DNA from: Calditrichota bacterium
GTDB lineage: Bacteria > Electryoneota > AABM5-125-24 > Hatepunaeales > Hatepunaeaceae
Direction: 5' to 3'
Length of the DNA: 35,165 nt
Assembly: GCA_016867835.1 (NCBI GenBank)
Contig: VGIQ01000016.1
Location: 1 to 35,165 of the forward strand
Below are positions 1-7,297 of the stretch, one piece after another; position 1 is the first letter of the stretch; each line of letters starts with the position of its first letter. The translations under genes were made by a program, and so were the position numbers. The notes beneath the pieces are model-generated. The model made no database searches. It was given only the letters and a program-made list of their open reading frames with translations, and was not told where the DNA came from.

Positions 1-358
1 CATCCCGGCCGGCTTTGCTCTGCTCGCCAGCGATCGGAACCTCCGCTCGCTCGAAGCCCAGCGCAAACAGGCTGAAGCGAAGTCACTGCGCGAAATGAAG
101 AGCCATCGCGCGGTCGCCGAGCGGATTCGGCGCGAGGAAGTCGTCGCCACGGTTCAGACCGGCGAGGAAGACCGGATGTTCGGTGCCGTAACCGCGGCCG
201 ACATTGCGGAACTACTCGCCGCCAAAGGGATCGAGATTGACCGCCGTATCATCGACCTCGAGGAGCCGATCAAGGCCCTCGGCGTCTATACCGTGCCGGT
301 CAAACTTCATGCCGGCGTCGAAGCCCACGTTCGGGTCCGGGTCATCAAGGCTGAGTGA
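1..358 (+). CDS. rplI: 50S ribosomal protein L9, 3' part
   Basis: The reading frame is open from base 2, so the 5' end lies outside the window and about 118 residues are visible. L9 is a two-domain protein of the large ribosomal subunit that binds 23S rRNA. The visible part starts in the N-terminal rRNA-binding domain (IPAGFALLAS, matching the family's 'IPKGLA' region). It continues through the long connecting helix (SLEAQRKQAEAKSLREMK) into the C-terminal domain with the typical FGAVTAADIAELL, GIEIDRR and LEEPIKALGVYTVPVKLH segments. The end is intact at TGA 356-358. The stop overlaps the GTG start proposed for mutY by four bases (GTGA). A short internal methionine at 95 is not the real start. 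Confidence 0.95.
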   Translation, partial: IPAGFALLASDRNLRSLEAQRKQAEAKSLREMKSHRAVAERIRREEVVATVQTGEEDRMFGAVTAADIAELLAAKGIEIDRRIIDLEEPIKALGVYTVPVKLHAGVEAHVRVRVIKAE

Positions 359-1488
359 ACCGGGCAATGAGCCTAAAACTAAGCCGTTCCGTGGATCAGA
401 CAAGTGAAGGGGGAGCCGCCACCGGCTTCCCCTTCGCTTTAGAGGGCATTTCACAGGAGGCGGACTGGTTCGCCCGGCAATTAACCGATTGGTATAATCC
501 TACCCGGCGCGACCTGCCCTGGCGCGAAACGACAGATCCCTACGCCGTACTCGTCGCCGAGATAATGCTGCAGCAGACGGTCTGGTCGGTGGTGGTAGAG
601 TATTATCGCCGGTGGGTGGCTCGCTTCCCAACACTGGAGTCGCTTCATCAGGCAGACGAGAGTGAATTGCTACGTTATTGGGAAGGACTCGGCTACTACC
701 GACGAGCCAGAAGCCTGAAGGTCTTGGCAGCGGTCGTCATGGACCAATGCGGCGGTAAGATTCCAGATGATGTAGAGGAACTGAAGCAACTGCCCGGGGT
801 GGGAGACTACACCGCAGCTGCGGTGATGGCACTGGCGTTCGACCGCCCGGAACCAGCCATCGACGCCAATATTCGCAGGATACTGGAGCGGTATCTTGGC
901 TTGAGCAACTGGTCAAATCCATCTGCAGCCGACGCCGGAGGATTCCTGACAAAGGCACTATCAAAAACATCACCCCGCCTATTGACGTTGGCTCTGATGG
1001 AGTTAGGTCAAACGGTCTGCCTTCCGAGGTCGCCGCGCTGTGCCCAATGTCCACTCCAGAAAGAATGCAAGGCAGCCGTTAGTAAACAGTTCGATGATGC
1101 TCAAATGCGGATCCGGCGTCCTGTGCATCGTCGAGATTCTCGGGTATTACTCATTGTGAGAGGCAGTTTAATCCTGCTTCATTCACCTGGGGATGACAGA
1201 TTTCCGGGGTTATGGCTGCTGCCGTTGGTGGAAGGGGATTCAGGACTCGATCCCAACTCGATCGGGTTAGAAAGGATGGCTTCTTCTCGCCTTAAGCCGG
1301 TGAGTCACCATTACACCGTCAATGTGGTGAGGCTGCTTCCGGAAGTTTGGCAAGCCGACATGACATTTGAACCGCCGATGGGAATGGTTTGGAATTCCTT
1401 CAGTGAGATGGAACGCCTTCTCATGCCCTCGGCGCATCGCAGTATCGTTCGGCAGTTGCTGTCAGTTCAGAGTGATGTACTGAGGTAA
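355..1488 (+). CDS. mutY: A/G-specific adenine glycosylase MutY
   Basis: MutY removes adenine mispaired with 8-oxoguanine in base excision repair. The 377-residue product has the full family layout. The catalytic Glu is in AEIMLQQT (about E69). The helix-hairpin-helix is LPGVGDYTA (about 146-154), with the catalytic Asp in AIDANIRRIL (about D170). A C-x6-C-x2-C-x5-C iron-sulfur loop lies at about C222, C229, C232 and C238. The C-terminal NUDIX-like domain (from about 258, FPGLWLLPLVEG and the HHYT segment) recognises 8-oxoguanine. The start is taken as GTG 355 because it overlaps the rplI stop as GTGA. ATG 367 in the same frame is an alternative and loses only four residues. Pairing with rplI is by position only; no functional link is evident. 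Confidence 0.93.
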   Translation: MNRAMSLKLSRSVDQTSEGGAATGFPFALEGISQEADWFARQLTDWYNPTRRDLPWRETTDPYAVLVAEIMLQQTVWSVVVEYYRRWVARFPTLESLHQADESELLRYWEGLGYYRRARSLKVLAAVVMDQCGGKIPDDVEELKQLPGVGDYTAAAVMALAFDRPEPAIDANIRRILERYLGLSNWSNPSAADAGGFLTKALSKTSPRLLTLALMELGQTVCLPRSPRCAQCPLQKECKAAVSKQFDDAQMRIRRPVHRRDSRVLLIVRGSLILLHSPGDDRFPGLWLLPLVEGDSGLDPNSIGLERMASSRLKPVSHHYTVNVVRLLPEVWQADMTFEPPMGMVWNSFSEMERLLMPSAHRSIVRQLLSVQSDVLR

Positions 1489-1516
1489 TCAGCCGGATTC
1501 TCGTATATTGTGATAT

Positions 1517-2074
1517 ATGAAGATCTACACCCGGACCGGTGATGCGGGGACAACGGCACTTTATAGAGGCGGACGAGTCTCCAAGTCATCCAAACGCATC
1601 GAAGCGTGCGGGACGGTCGATGAACTCAACTCCTCTATCGGGTTAGCACGCACCGGCGGCCTGCCGAATGCCGTCAATGCAATCCTCAAGAAAGTGCAGA
1701 ACGACCTCTTCGTCATTGGAGCCGATCTGGCTACTCCGTCAAGTGCCGTCAAGCCTGGCGACCAGGTGGCACGACTCGATAACGGTGCTGAACGATTTCT
1801 TGAGGAAGCCATCGATCGCCTTGAAAAGAACCTTGAACCGATTAGGGCGTTCATACTTCCGGGGGGATCGCCTGGTGCCGCGGCTTTGCACCTTGCGCGC
1901 TCCATCTGTCGGCGCGCCGAGCGCGCCGTGGTTAGCCTTACTCGAGGCAGAAGTGTGGAGGTGAACCCGGCCATACTGATTTACCTCAACCGGCTTTCAG
2001 ACTTTCTCTTTGTTGCGGCACGGTTCGTAAACCTGAAGTCCGGAGTTGAGGATGTTTTCTGGACCCCTCGATAA
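1517..2074 (+). CDS. Cob(I)alamin adenosyltransferase, PduO type
   Basis: The enzyme transfers the adenosyl group of ATP to cob(I)alamin to make adenosylcobalamin. The 185 residues are the usual length for a single-domain PduO/MMAB protein. Family motifs are visible. The N-terminal nucleotide-binding TRTGDAGTT is followed by GGRVSKSS and GTVDELNSSIGLAR. FILPGGSPGAAALHLARSICRRAER carries the conserved Arg/Glu residues, and VNPAILIYLNRLSDFLFVAARF forms the last helix. The ATG at 1517 gives the family start MKIYTRTGD; no clear Shine-Dalgarno sequence is seen. No cobalamin riboswitch or other B12 gene is visible nearby, so the cell may salvage cobalamin, or the rest of the pathway may be elsewhere. 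Confidence 0.92.
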   Translation: MKIYTRTGDAGTTALYRGGRVSKSSKRIEACGTVDELNSSIGLARTGGLPNAVNAILKKVQNDLFVIGADLATPSSAVKPGDQVARLDNGAERFLEEAIDRLEKNLEPIRAFILPGGSPGAAALHLARSICRRAERAVVSLTRGRSVEVNPAILIYLNRLSDFLFVAARFVNLKSGVEDVFWTPR

Positions 2075-2083
2075 TCGTGCGCA

Positions 2084-2887
2084 ATGAGTGAACAGATAGA
2101 TAAGGACGCGATGTGGCGCGAGTGCGTTCTCACCGGCGAAGCCGGCAATCATGGCAAAATGCGCCACTTCTTCCGGCATATTCCAGCCTCGCCGCGCTGT
2201 CAGATCTGCAATGCGCCTTTTGAGGGTCTTGGCGGACGACTGGTGAAGACCTTCATGAAGATTCGCCGTTCGGAGCGCAATCCGAAATTCTGCGCGCTCT
2301 GCTTCACGCCGGAAGACGGGGATGTCGGTGCGGAGATCGAGATGTCGCTCCTCTTTGCCGACGTTCGAGGATCGACGCAGATTGCCGAGCGGAGCAGTCC
2401 AGTCGATTTCAGCAGATTGATGAACCGCTTCTATAACGTCGCCAACAAGGTGTTGGTAGAATACGATGCATTCATCGACAAGATGATGGGCGACGAGGTG
2501 ATCGGACTCTTCATTCCCGGTTGGGCAGGGCCGGGACATTCCGAAAAGGCCATCCACGCGGCACGGCAATTGCTCGAAGCAACCGGAAATGTGGCCGGCC
2601 GGACGCCGCTGGTCCCGGTCGGAGTCGGCGTGCATACCGGCGTGGCTTACTTCGGATCGGTCGGTTCCATCGACACCTTTGCGGACATTACCGCACTCGG
2701 TGATGCCGTCAATGTTACCTCCCGGCTCGCTTCGGCAGCCGGCCCCGGTGAGTTGCTAATCAGTGACGCGGCGGCGAAGGCCGGGCGGCTCGATACCGCG
2801 CAATGCCAGTTGCGCGAACTGGAACTGAAGGGGCGAGCCGAGCCGGTGCGAGTGTACGCGCAATGCTTCAGCAGCAGCGGCAACTGA
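2084..2887 (+). CDS. Class III adenylate cyclase with N-terminal four-Cys module
   Basis: This predicted cytosolic enzyme would make cAMP from ATP. The catalytic domain runs from about residue 85 to 250 of 267. It has both metal-binding aspartates (D93 in FADVRGST, D137 in MMGDE), the substrate-selecting Lys133 (IDKMMGD) and Thr203 (DITALGD), and the transition-state Asn210/Arg214 (GDAVNVTSRL). By family rules a Lys/Thr pair indicates ATP rather than GTP. The N-terminal 80 residues contain two CxxC pairs (C39/C42 in PRCQICNAPF, C70/C73 in PKFCALCF). These look like a zinc or iron-sulfur site fused directly to the cyclase. No transmembrane segment, PAS or HAMP domain is present. The gene lies 9 bases after the adenosyltransferase and is probably co-transcribed. 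Confidence 0.88.
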   Translation: MSEQIDKDAMWRECVLTGEAGNHGKMRHFFRHIPASPRCQICNAPFEGLGGRLVKTFMKIRRSERNPKFCALCFTPEDGDVGAEIEMSLLFADVRGSTQIAERSSPVDFSRLMNRFYNVANKVLVEYDAFIDKMMGDEVIGLFIPGWAGPGHSEKAIHAARQLLEATGNVAGRTPLVPVGVGVHTGVAYFGSVGSIDTFADITALGDAVNVTSRLASAAGPGELLISDAAAKAGRLDTAQCQLRELELKGRAEPVRVYAQCFSSSGN

Positions 2888-2917
2888 CTTTCTCAATTTC
2901 AAGACTATAGGATCATA

Positions 2918-3424
2918 ATGAACAAGAAGGCGATCATCGGCATTCTAATAGCCATCGTTGCGGTCGGATTCGGCTGGACGATCTATCACAATCCGGCGCG
3001 CAAGGCACAGGTGATGCCGGTTCCCGGTCAATCAACCAGCAAAGCGAGCGCCGATGCGGTGATGGCTATTGCCGCCAAACTCCACTGTCCGGATAGTTGC
3101 TGTGTCGGCAAAGAGATCACCGTTGCCGAGAGCAAGTGCGCATCGTCAGCCGATATTCGAGAGTCTATCCGGATGATGCTTGACGCCGGGCTATCGCAGG
3201 ATGGCGTCGTAATGCACCTCGCGATGATGGGCGTTGAAGTGCCAGGCGGGTCGGTGGCGATGCCGCCGGGTCATCCCCCGATGGACGGCTCGGCTATGCC
3301 TGGTGAATCACACGAGCATCACGAGCACGACGGACACGATCACGGCAGCGAGCCGCCGGCCAAGAAGGAACTTCCAGAAGGTCACCCCAAGTTGCCCGAA
3401 GGCCATCCTTCGGTGGGGAATTAG
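2918..3424 (+). CDS. Membrane-anchored CcmH-like Cys motif protein with His-rich tail
   Basis: The 168-residue protein starts with an uncleaved-looking membrane segment (residues 5-22, AIIGILIAIVAVGFGWTI), which puts the rest outside the cytoplasm. A globular part follows with cysteines at about 57, 61, 62 and 74 (LHCPDSCCVGKE) and then DIRESIRMMLDAGLSQDGVVMHL. That order, a Cys pair followed by a helix ending in a 'G-x-S-x-D' turn, resembles the CcmH/NrfF family of cytochrome c maturation thiol proteins. The CxxxCC spacing differs from CcmH's CxxC. The C-terminus has a histidine cluster at about 132-142 (HEHHEHDGHDHG) and two EGHP repeats, suggesting metal binding. AGGA upstream of ATG 2918 supports the start. 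Function is unknown; metal handling or thiol redox outside the membrane is an inference. Confidence 0.75.
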   Translation: MNKKAIIGILIAIVAVGFGWTIYHNPARKAQVMPVPGQSTSKASADAVMAIAAKLHCPDSCCVGKEITVAESKCASSADIRESIRMMLDAGLSQDGVVMHLAMMGVEVPGGSVAMPPGHPPMDGSAMPGESHEHHEHDGHDHGSEPPAKKELPEGHPKLPEGHPSVGN

Positions 3425-3429
3425 GCGCT

Positions 3430-4173
3430 ATGCTGCTCACGGATAGAGTCGCACTCATCACCGGTGCCGGTCGAGGCATTGGTGCGGCCATAGCGCGCCG
3501 GTTTGCCGCCGAAGGCGCCGTCGCGATCTGCGCTGACATCAAGCCCGAGTGGGTGGGTGAGGTGGCGGAAGATATCCGGTCTGCTGGAGGCAGGTCGGAA
3601 GCATTGGCTTTCGATGTCGCCGATAAGGCTCAGGTCGATGCCGCGGTGGACGACATCGCAAAGCGCCACGACCGGCTCGACGTCTTGATTAACAATGCGG
3701 GCATCACGCGGGACAATCTCTCACTGCGGATGAGCGAGGAGGAGTGGGATTCGGTCATCCGGGTCAATCTGCGCGGGACCTGGATTCCTTCGCAAGCGGT
3801 GATCCGGCCGATGCGCAAACGACGTTGGGGGCGTATCGTCAACACCTCGTCGGTGGCGTCGCTCGGCAATCCAGGGCAGGTGAACTACTCCACCACCAAG
3901 GCCGGCGTGATAGGGCTGACCCGCACTCTGGCATTGGAACTGGCCAAATCGGGTATCAACGTCAACTGCGTTGCGCCGGGAGCCATAATGACCCCGATGT
4001 TCGAAGCGGTCGCTGAAGAGACCCGCGCCAAGTACATCGAACGCATCCCGCTCAACCGGTTCGGCGATCCCAATGACGTTGCAAATGCGCATCTCTTCTT
4101 CTGCAGTTCGCTGGCCGACTACATCACCGGGCAGGTGCTCTTCGTCGATGGCGGGATTAGCGTGGGGATGTAA
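3430..4173 (+). CDS. fabG: 3-oxoacyl-ACP reductase (FabG-like short-chain dehydrogenase)
   Basis: The 247-residue product is a classical short-chain dehydrogenase/reductase of the FabG type, which uses NADPH to reduce 3-oxoacyl-ACP in fatty acid elongation. The cofactor-binding TGAGRGIGAA lies at residues 11-20 and NNAG at 88-91. The catalytic tetrad is visible: Asn113 (RVNLRG), Ser at about 140 (NTSSVASLG), Tyr153 and Lys157 (NYSTTKAG). The C-terminal end (ITGQVLFVDGG) is typical. The gene begins 5 bases after the CcmH-like gene. It is isolated from other fab genes, so a different 3-oxoacyl or alcohol substrate is possible; the family is certain but the exact substrate is not. Confidence 0.88.
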   Translation: MLLTDRVALITGAGRGIGAAIARRFAAEGAVAICADIKPEWVGEVAEDIRSAGGRSEALAFDVADKAQVDAAVDDIAKRHDRLDVLINNAGITRDNLSLRMSEEEWDSVIRVNLRGTWIPSQAVIRPMRKRRWGRIVNTSSVASLGNPGQVNYSTTKAGVIGLTRTLALELAKSGINVNCVAPGAIMTPMFEAVAEETRAKYIERIPLNRFGDPNDVANAHLFFCSSLADYITGQVLFVDGGISVGM

Positions 4174-4192
4174 ACCAGGTTGGCCAACTGGA

Positions 4193-4210
4193 TTCCCGCC
4201 TATGCGGGAA
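4193..4210. repeat. Small perfect palindrome of the 'TTCCCGC-GCGGGAA' interspersed type
   Basis: A 7-bp perfect inverted repeat, TTCCCGC at 4193-4199 and GCGGGAA at 4204-4210, has a four-base loop. It is followed by CGACG, making a TGGATTCCCGCCTATGCGGG-like block. This motif is seen as a dispersed element in many unrelated bacterial genomes and often produces the spurious peptide WIPAYAG when translated; the same happens here. It lies between the fabG-like gene and the TolB-like gene and may act as a weak stem-loop at the end of the upstream transcript. No run of T follows it. Confidence 0.7.
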
Positions 4211-4263
4211 CGACGCTCCATTTCGCCGAATATTCCATACTTGTCATTAGTCAAATACAAGGT

Positions 4264-5352
4264 ATGATCGGATCTAAGAAACTTCCGGTGATAGCCGTCA
4301 GTCTGACTCTGATGGCATTATCAGCAAAGGCAATGCCTGCCGGTTCGCTGCTTTTCCAGGGCGAAAGCCGTCATTTGCGCAGCGTCCGGATGCTGACCAG
4401 CGGCGGCGAGAATGCCGAAGCCTACTTCAGCCCCGACGGCAAACAGATCGTCTGGCAGGGCCGGTGGCAGGAGAATTATCCGGCCGACCAGATTTGGACG
4501 ATGCCCGCTGAAGGCGGCACGCCGACGCTCGTTTCGACGGGCTTCGGCAAGACGACCTGCGCCTTTTTCATTCCCGGGACGAACCGGATCGTCTATGGCT
4601 CGACGCACGGCTTTTCGAAAGAGCCTCCGGCCGATCCGGATCGCGCGGCCGGTTATGTCTGGGGGCTTGATGAGTATGACATCTATACCGTCAACCTGGA
4701 CGGCACCGACCTCCGGCAGTTGACGAACGAGCCGGGCTACGATGCCGAGAGCGCCGTCTCGCCGGACGGAAAGCAGATCGTCTTCACGTCGGTGCGCAAC
4801 GGCGACCTCGACATCTACGCGATGGACACGGACGGGGGAAATGTCCGGCAATTGACGACGACGCTGGGCTATGACGGCGGGCCCTTCTTTACACCCGATG
4901 GGAAGTGGATCGTGTTCCGCAGCCACCTGCCCAAAACGGATGCCGAAATCGCGCGCTACAAGGACCTGCTCGCGCGCAAGATGGTGATGCCGCTGCGGTT
5001 TGAGATTCAGATCATGCGCCCGGACGGGAGCGAGCGGCGGGCCGTAACGAGCCTCGGAGCGGCGTCGTGGGCGCCCTATATGCACCCGGATGGCAAGCGG
5101 ATCATTTTCTGCTCGAATTGGGCCGACTCGACCTGGCGGCAGGAGGGACGAATGCCGAACTTTGACCTTTACCTTATCAACCTCGACGGAACAGGCCTCG
5201 AGCGCGTAACCTACGGGCCTGAGTTCGACGGGTTTCCGATGTTCTCGAACGATGGGAAGAAACTGATCTGGTGCTCGAACCGGTTCGGGCCGCATCCGCA
5301 CTCGACGAACATCTTCGTGTCGGAGTGGGGGGAGGAGCGGAAGAGTGATTAA
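4264..5352 (+). CDS. Secreted TolB-like beta-propeller protein
   Basis: The product is 362 residues when started at ATG 4264. That start gives a clean signal peptide (MIGSKKLPVIAVSLTLMALSAKA), whereas the longer frame from 4180 would run through the palindromic repeat. The mature part consists of repeated PD40/TolB-type blades: AYFSPDGKQIVWQG, AVSPDGKQIVFTSVRNGDLDIYAMD, FFTPDGKWIVFRS, MHPDGKRIIFCSNW and FSNDGKKLIWCSNRFG. These match the 'F/SPDGK-x-IxF' signature. TolB in the Tol-Pal system has an extra N-terminal domain that is absent here, so this is not TolB itself. Such stand-alone propellers are common in FCB genomes and are periplasmic or surface proteins of unknown ligand. It is the last gene of the plus-strand block. 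Confidence 0.82.
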   Translation: MIGSKKLPVIAVSLTLMALSAKAMPAGSLLFQGESRHLRSVRMLTSGGENAEAYFSPDGKQIVWQGRWQENYPADQIWTMPAEGGTPTLVSTGFGKTTCAFFIPGTNRIVYGSTHGFSKEPPADPDRAAGYVWGLDEYDIYTVNLDGTDLRQLTNEPGYDAESAVSPDGKQIVFTSVRNGDLDIYAMDTDGGNVRQLTTTLGYDGGPFFTPDGKWIVFRSHLPKTDAEIARYKDLLARKMVMPLRFEIQIMRPDGSERRAVTSLGAASWAPYMHPDGKRIIFCSNWADSTWRQEGRMPNFDLYLINLDGTGLERVTYGPEFDGFPMFSNDGKKLIWCSNRFGPHPHSTNIFVSEWGEERKSD

Positions 5353-5456
5353 TGCCCATGGCAATGGCAGGGGTGTGCAGCGGAAAAATCGTCACATCGT
5401 CACAAATCATGCGTATCTGATGGCAGGGAGCAGAGTTAAGGCGTGACGGAAGTGGT

Positions 5457-5489
5457 GATGCTGATGGTGATGCTGATGATGATGCTGAT
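5457..5489. repeat. GAT/GCT/GGT triplet repeat next to a stop codon
   Basis: Eleven triplets of the pattern GAT alternating with GCT, GGT or GAT fill 5457-5489 and run directly into the TAA stop of the 602-residue secreted protein on the minus strand. A perfect duplication of the octamer TCGTCACA lies upstream at 5389-5404. Together these occupy much of the short intergenic region between the two convergent genes. No terminator-like hairpin is visible here. Confidence 0.7.
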
Positions 5490-7297
5490 TATCTGGTCAT
5501 TACTACCCGCCGGGTCGTGACGCCTGTTGCGCCTTGCAGCGAGAGCAGATACTGCCCCGAAGGGAGGGCGCCGGAGTCGAGGCGGAACTGTTGGGGTCCG
5601 AAAGGCATATAACCCTCCTTTAAGAGCATCACCTCGCTGCCGCGGGAGTCATAGAGCCGCATCGTCCACCAGCCGGGATGGGGGAGGTTGTAGTAGATGG
5701 AGAGGTAGGAGTTGAAGGGGTTGGGAAAGGGGGAAAGGGTTAAGGCGTAGGGGCGAATTCCGATTCGCCCGTCGTCGTCGGGGACGGCGAGAGGAACGCC
5801 GCGACCGGATAGGGTGACCGTGAGCGAATCGGTGATCCCGCGCTCGGTACCGGTGTAAATTCGCAGTAACCCGGTGTAACGCTCTTCAGAGGGAGGGTGG
5901 AAGAAGACCTGCACCGTCGTCGAATCGCCCGGATAGATGCGCCATGAGGTGTCGGCAAGGTCGAAAGAGTATGCTTCCCCGCCCTCGATCATCTCCCCTC
6001 GATGCACCATCCCAAAGCGGGGGGCGATGTTGCGCAGTTGCAGTTCCCAGACGGCGGTCGAGTCGAGCGCCACGTCGCGGAAGTTGTATATTCTGGCAGA
6101 TGGCTCGAAGACCACCGGCTCGAACGCCAGCGGGTCAGGAGCGGTCTTGATTAGAGCGATGCAACTTCCATGAAGATCCCGGTCGAAATCAGTGTAATTA
6201 ATCGTTGCTCCCAAAGCATAGGAAAAATTGGGCAATTCGATGATTCGAGTAATTCCATAATCTCCACCTCGGTTCCCTCCGCACCTCATACTCCATTGCA
6301 CTTCACCATCACGATCTACTTTCAATAACCAACTATTTCGGTTGCCTCCTAAAGAGCCATTTGATCCCCCGAGTAGGAATCCCCGATCAATTGAGGCGTA
6401 AGATATAGTTCGCAATGCGGCTTCACCAAGTTCGTCGTAAGGGCGCGACCAGCGTCTATTGCCATTATAATCGACATTGAGAAGGTAGAAACGGGTGATC
6501 TCCCCCGGCCCAATCCTGCCCGAGAGACCGCCTGCTACATATCCCCCGGGAACTTCGACAACTTCAGTTAGCCCTTCGCTGACATCAGGTTCATATTCTC
6601 GCATCCAAAGTGAATCACCATCTGCAGATACCTTCAAGAGAAGCGCATTATACCCGCGATCAAAAGTCCCTCTTTGTGCGGCAATAACAATGTTTTCTTC
6701 CGAATCGATACATAATCCCCAGCCGTATTCGGATCTATCTGTGCCGTAAGAAGTTATCCAGATGATCTCGCCATTCTCGTTAATTTTGACCACCAGAACA
6801 TCACCGCCGTTCACTCGACGAGTGCCGGCAAGAATATACTCTTGATCTCCAAATTTCTTGATTCCCCAGAAATCTCGCGCATTCCAGTCACTGAAATTCA
6901 TCTCCCATACTATCTCACCTTCGTCATCAATGCGTAAGATGTGTGCAAAACCATTCCATTCACCAGCAAGCAGATATCCGCCATCACCATGCCCAACGGT
7001 TCCACAGTATGCAGACTGAATTCCCACTTCATTAAAGACTTTTGACATTATAGTATCGCCATTAAGATCAACAACGTAAATTGCATAATCAGAAGAAATA
7101 TCTCCACCACCATGACGATCACCAATCAATGCGTAGCACTGATTAGACTTCCAATCAGCGTCCCAGCAAAAATCGCTTCCCCTTCCACCCCATACGCGCT
7201 GCCAATCGACCTCGGGTTGTGCGAAGATGTCTGGTGTGTATAAGATGAGTATGAGGAGGGCGGGCAGAGCCCGCCCTCGACCTTTGGCGACTATCAC
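5489..7297 (-). CDS. Secreted propeller protein with ASH-like domain and T9SS sorting domain
   Basis: The 602-residue protein begins with a signal peptide (about residues 1-26, ending DIFA-QPEV). Residues about 30-380 consist of repeated blocks of the form 'G-x-D...LL-K-V/I-x-x-x-G-x-x-x-W' (ILRIDDEGEIVWEM, VVKINENGEIIWIT, LLKVSADGDSLWMR, LLKVDRDGEVQWSM). These suggest a six- to seven-bladed beta-propeller. Residues about 390-500 look like an ASPM/SPD-2/Hydin immunoglobulin-like domain (FRDVALDSTAVWELQLRN). The last 80 residues carry a type A T9SS sorting domain (LSPFPNPFNSYLSIYYNLP ... LPSGQYLLSLQG). The GTG start at 7297 overlaps the upstream stop as GTGA. The propeller-coding part is markedly AT-richer than the 3' part. 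Ligand and role are unknown. Confidence 0.82.
   Translation of the reverse strand: MIVAKGRGRALPALLILILYTPDIFAQPEVDWQRVWGGRGSDFCWDADWKSNQCYALIGDRHGGGDISSDYAIYVVDLNGDTIMSKVFNEVGIQSAYCGTVGHGDGGYLLAGEWNGFAHILRIDDEGEIVWEMNFSDWNARDFWGIKKFGDQEYILAGTRRVNGGDVLVVKINENGEIIWITSYGTDRSEYGWGLCIDSEENIVIAAQRGTFDRGYNALLLKVSADGDSLWMREYEPDVSEGLTEVVEVPGGYVAGGLSGRIGPGEITRFYLLNVDYNGNRRWSRPYDELGEAALRTISYASIDRGFLLGGSNGSLGGNRNSWLLKVDRDGEVQWSMRCGGNRGGDYGITRIIELPNFSYALGATINYTDFDRDLHGSCIALIKTAPDPLAFEPVVFEPSARIYNFRDVALDSTAVWELQLRNIAPRFGMVHRGEMIEGGEAYSFDLADTSWRIYPGDSTTVQVFFHPPSEERYTGLLRIYTGTERGITDSLTVTLSGRGVPLAVPDDDGRIGIRPYALTLSPFPNPFNSYLSIYYNLPHPGWWTMRLYDSRGSEVMLLKEGYMPFGPQQFRLDSGALPSGQYLLSLQGATGVTTRRVVMTR
7256..7278. repeat. 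10-bp GC-rich perfect palindrome inside a signal-peptide coding region
   Basis: GAGGGCGGGC at 7256-7265 and GCCCGCCCTC at 7269-7278 form a perfect 10-bp inverted repeat with a three-base loop. It lies in the first codons of the 602-residue secreted protein, where it encodes the GRGRALPAL part of the signal peptide, about 15 bases after the junction with the upstream gene. It resembles REP-type dispersed palindromes. In the mRNA it would form a very stable hairpin close to the start codon and could reduce translation or mark a transcript-processing point. Confidence 0.72.

Noticed and set aside
4321-5364. A 347-codon open frame on the minus strand opposite the TolB-like gene
   Set aside because: Arg-rich composition without domains; the plus strand has clear propeller blades and a signal peptide.
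3600-5400. Search for insertion sequences, CRISPR arrays, tRNA or rRNA genes
   Set aside because: No transposase, spacer-repeat pattern, tRNA-like TTCGANTC arm in a foldable context or rRNA signature was found here or elsewhere in the window.
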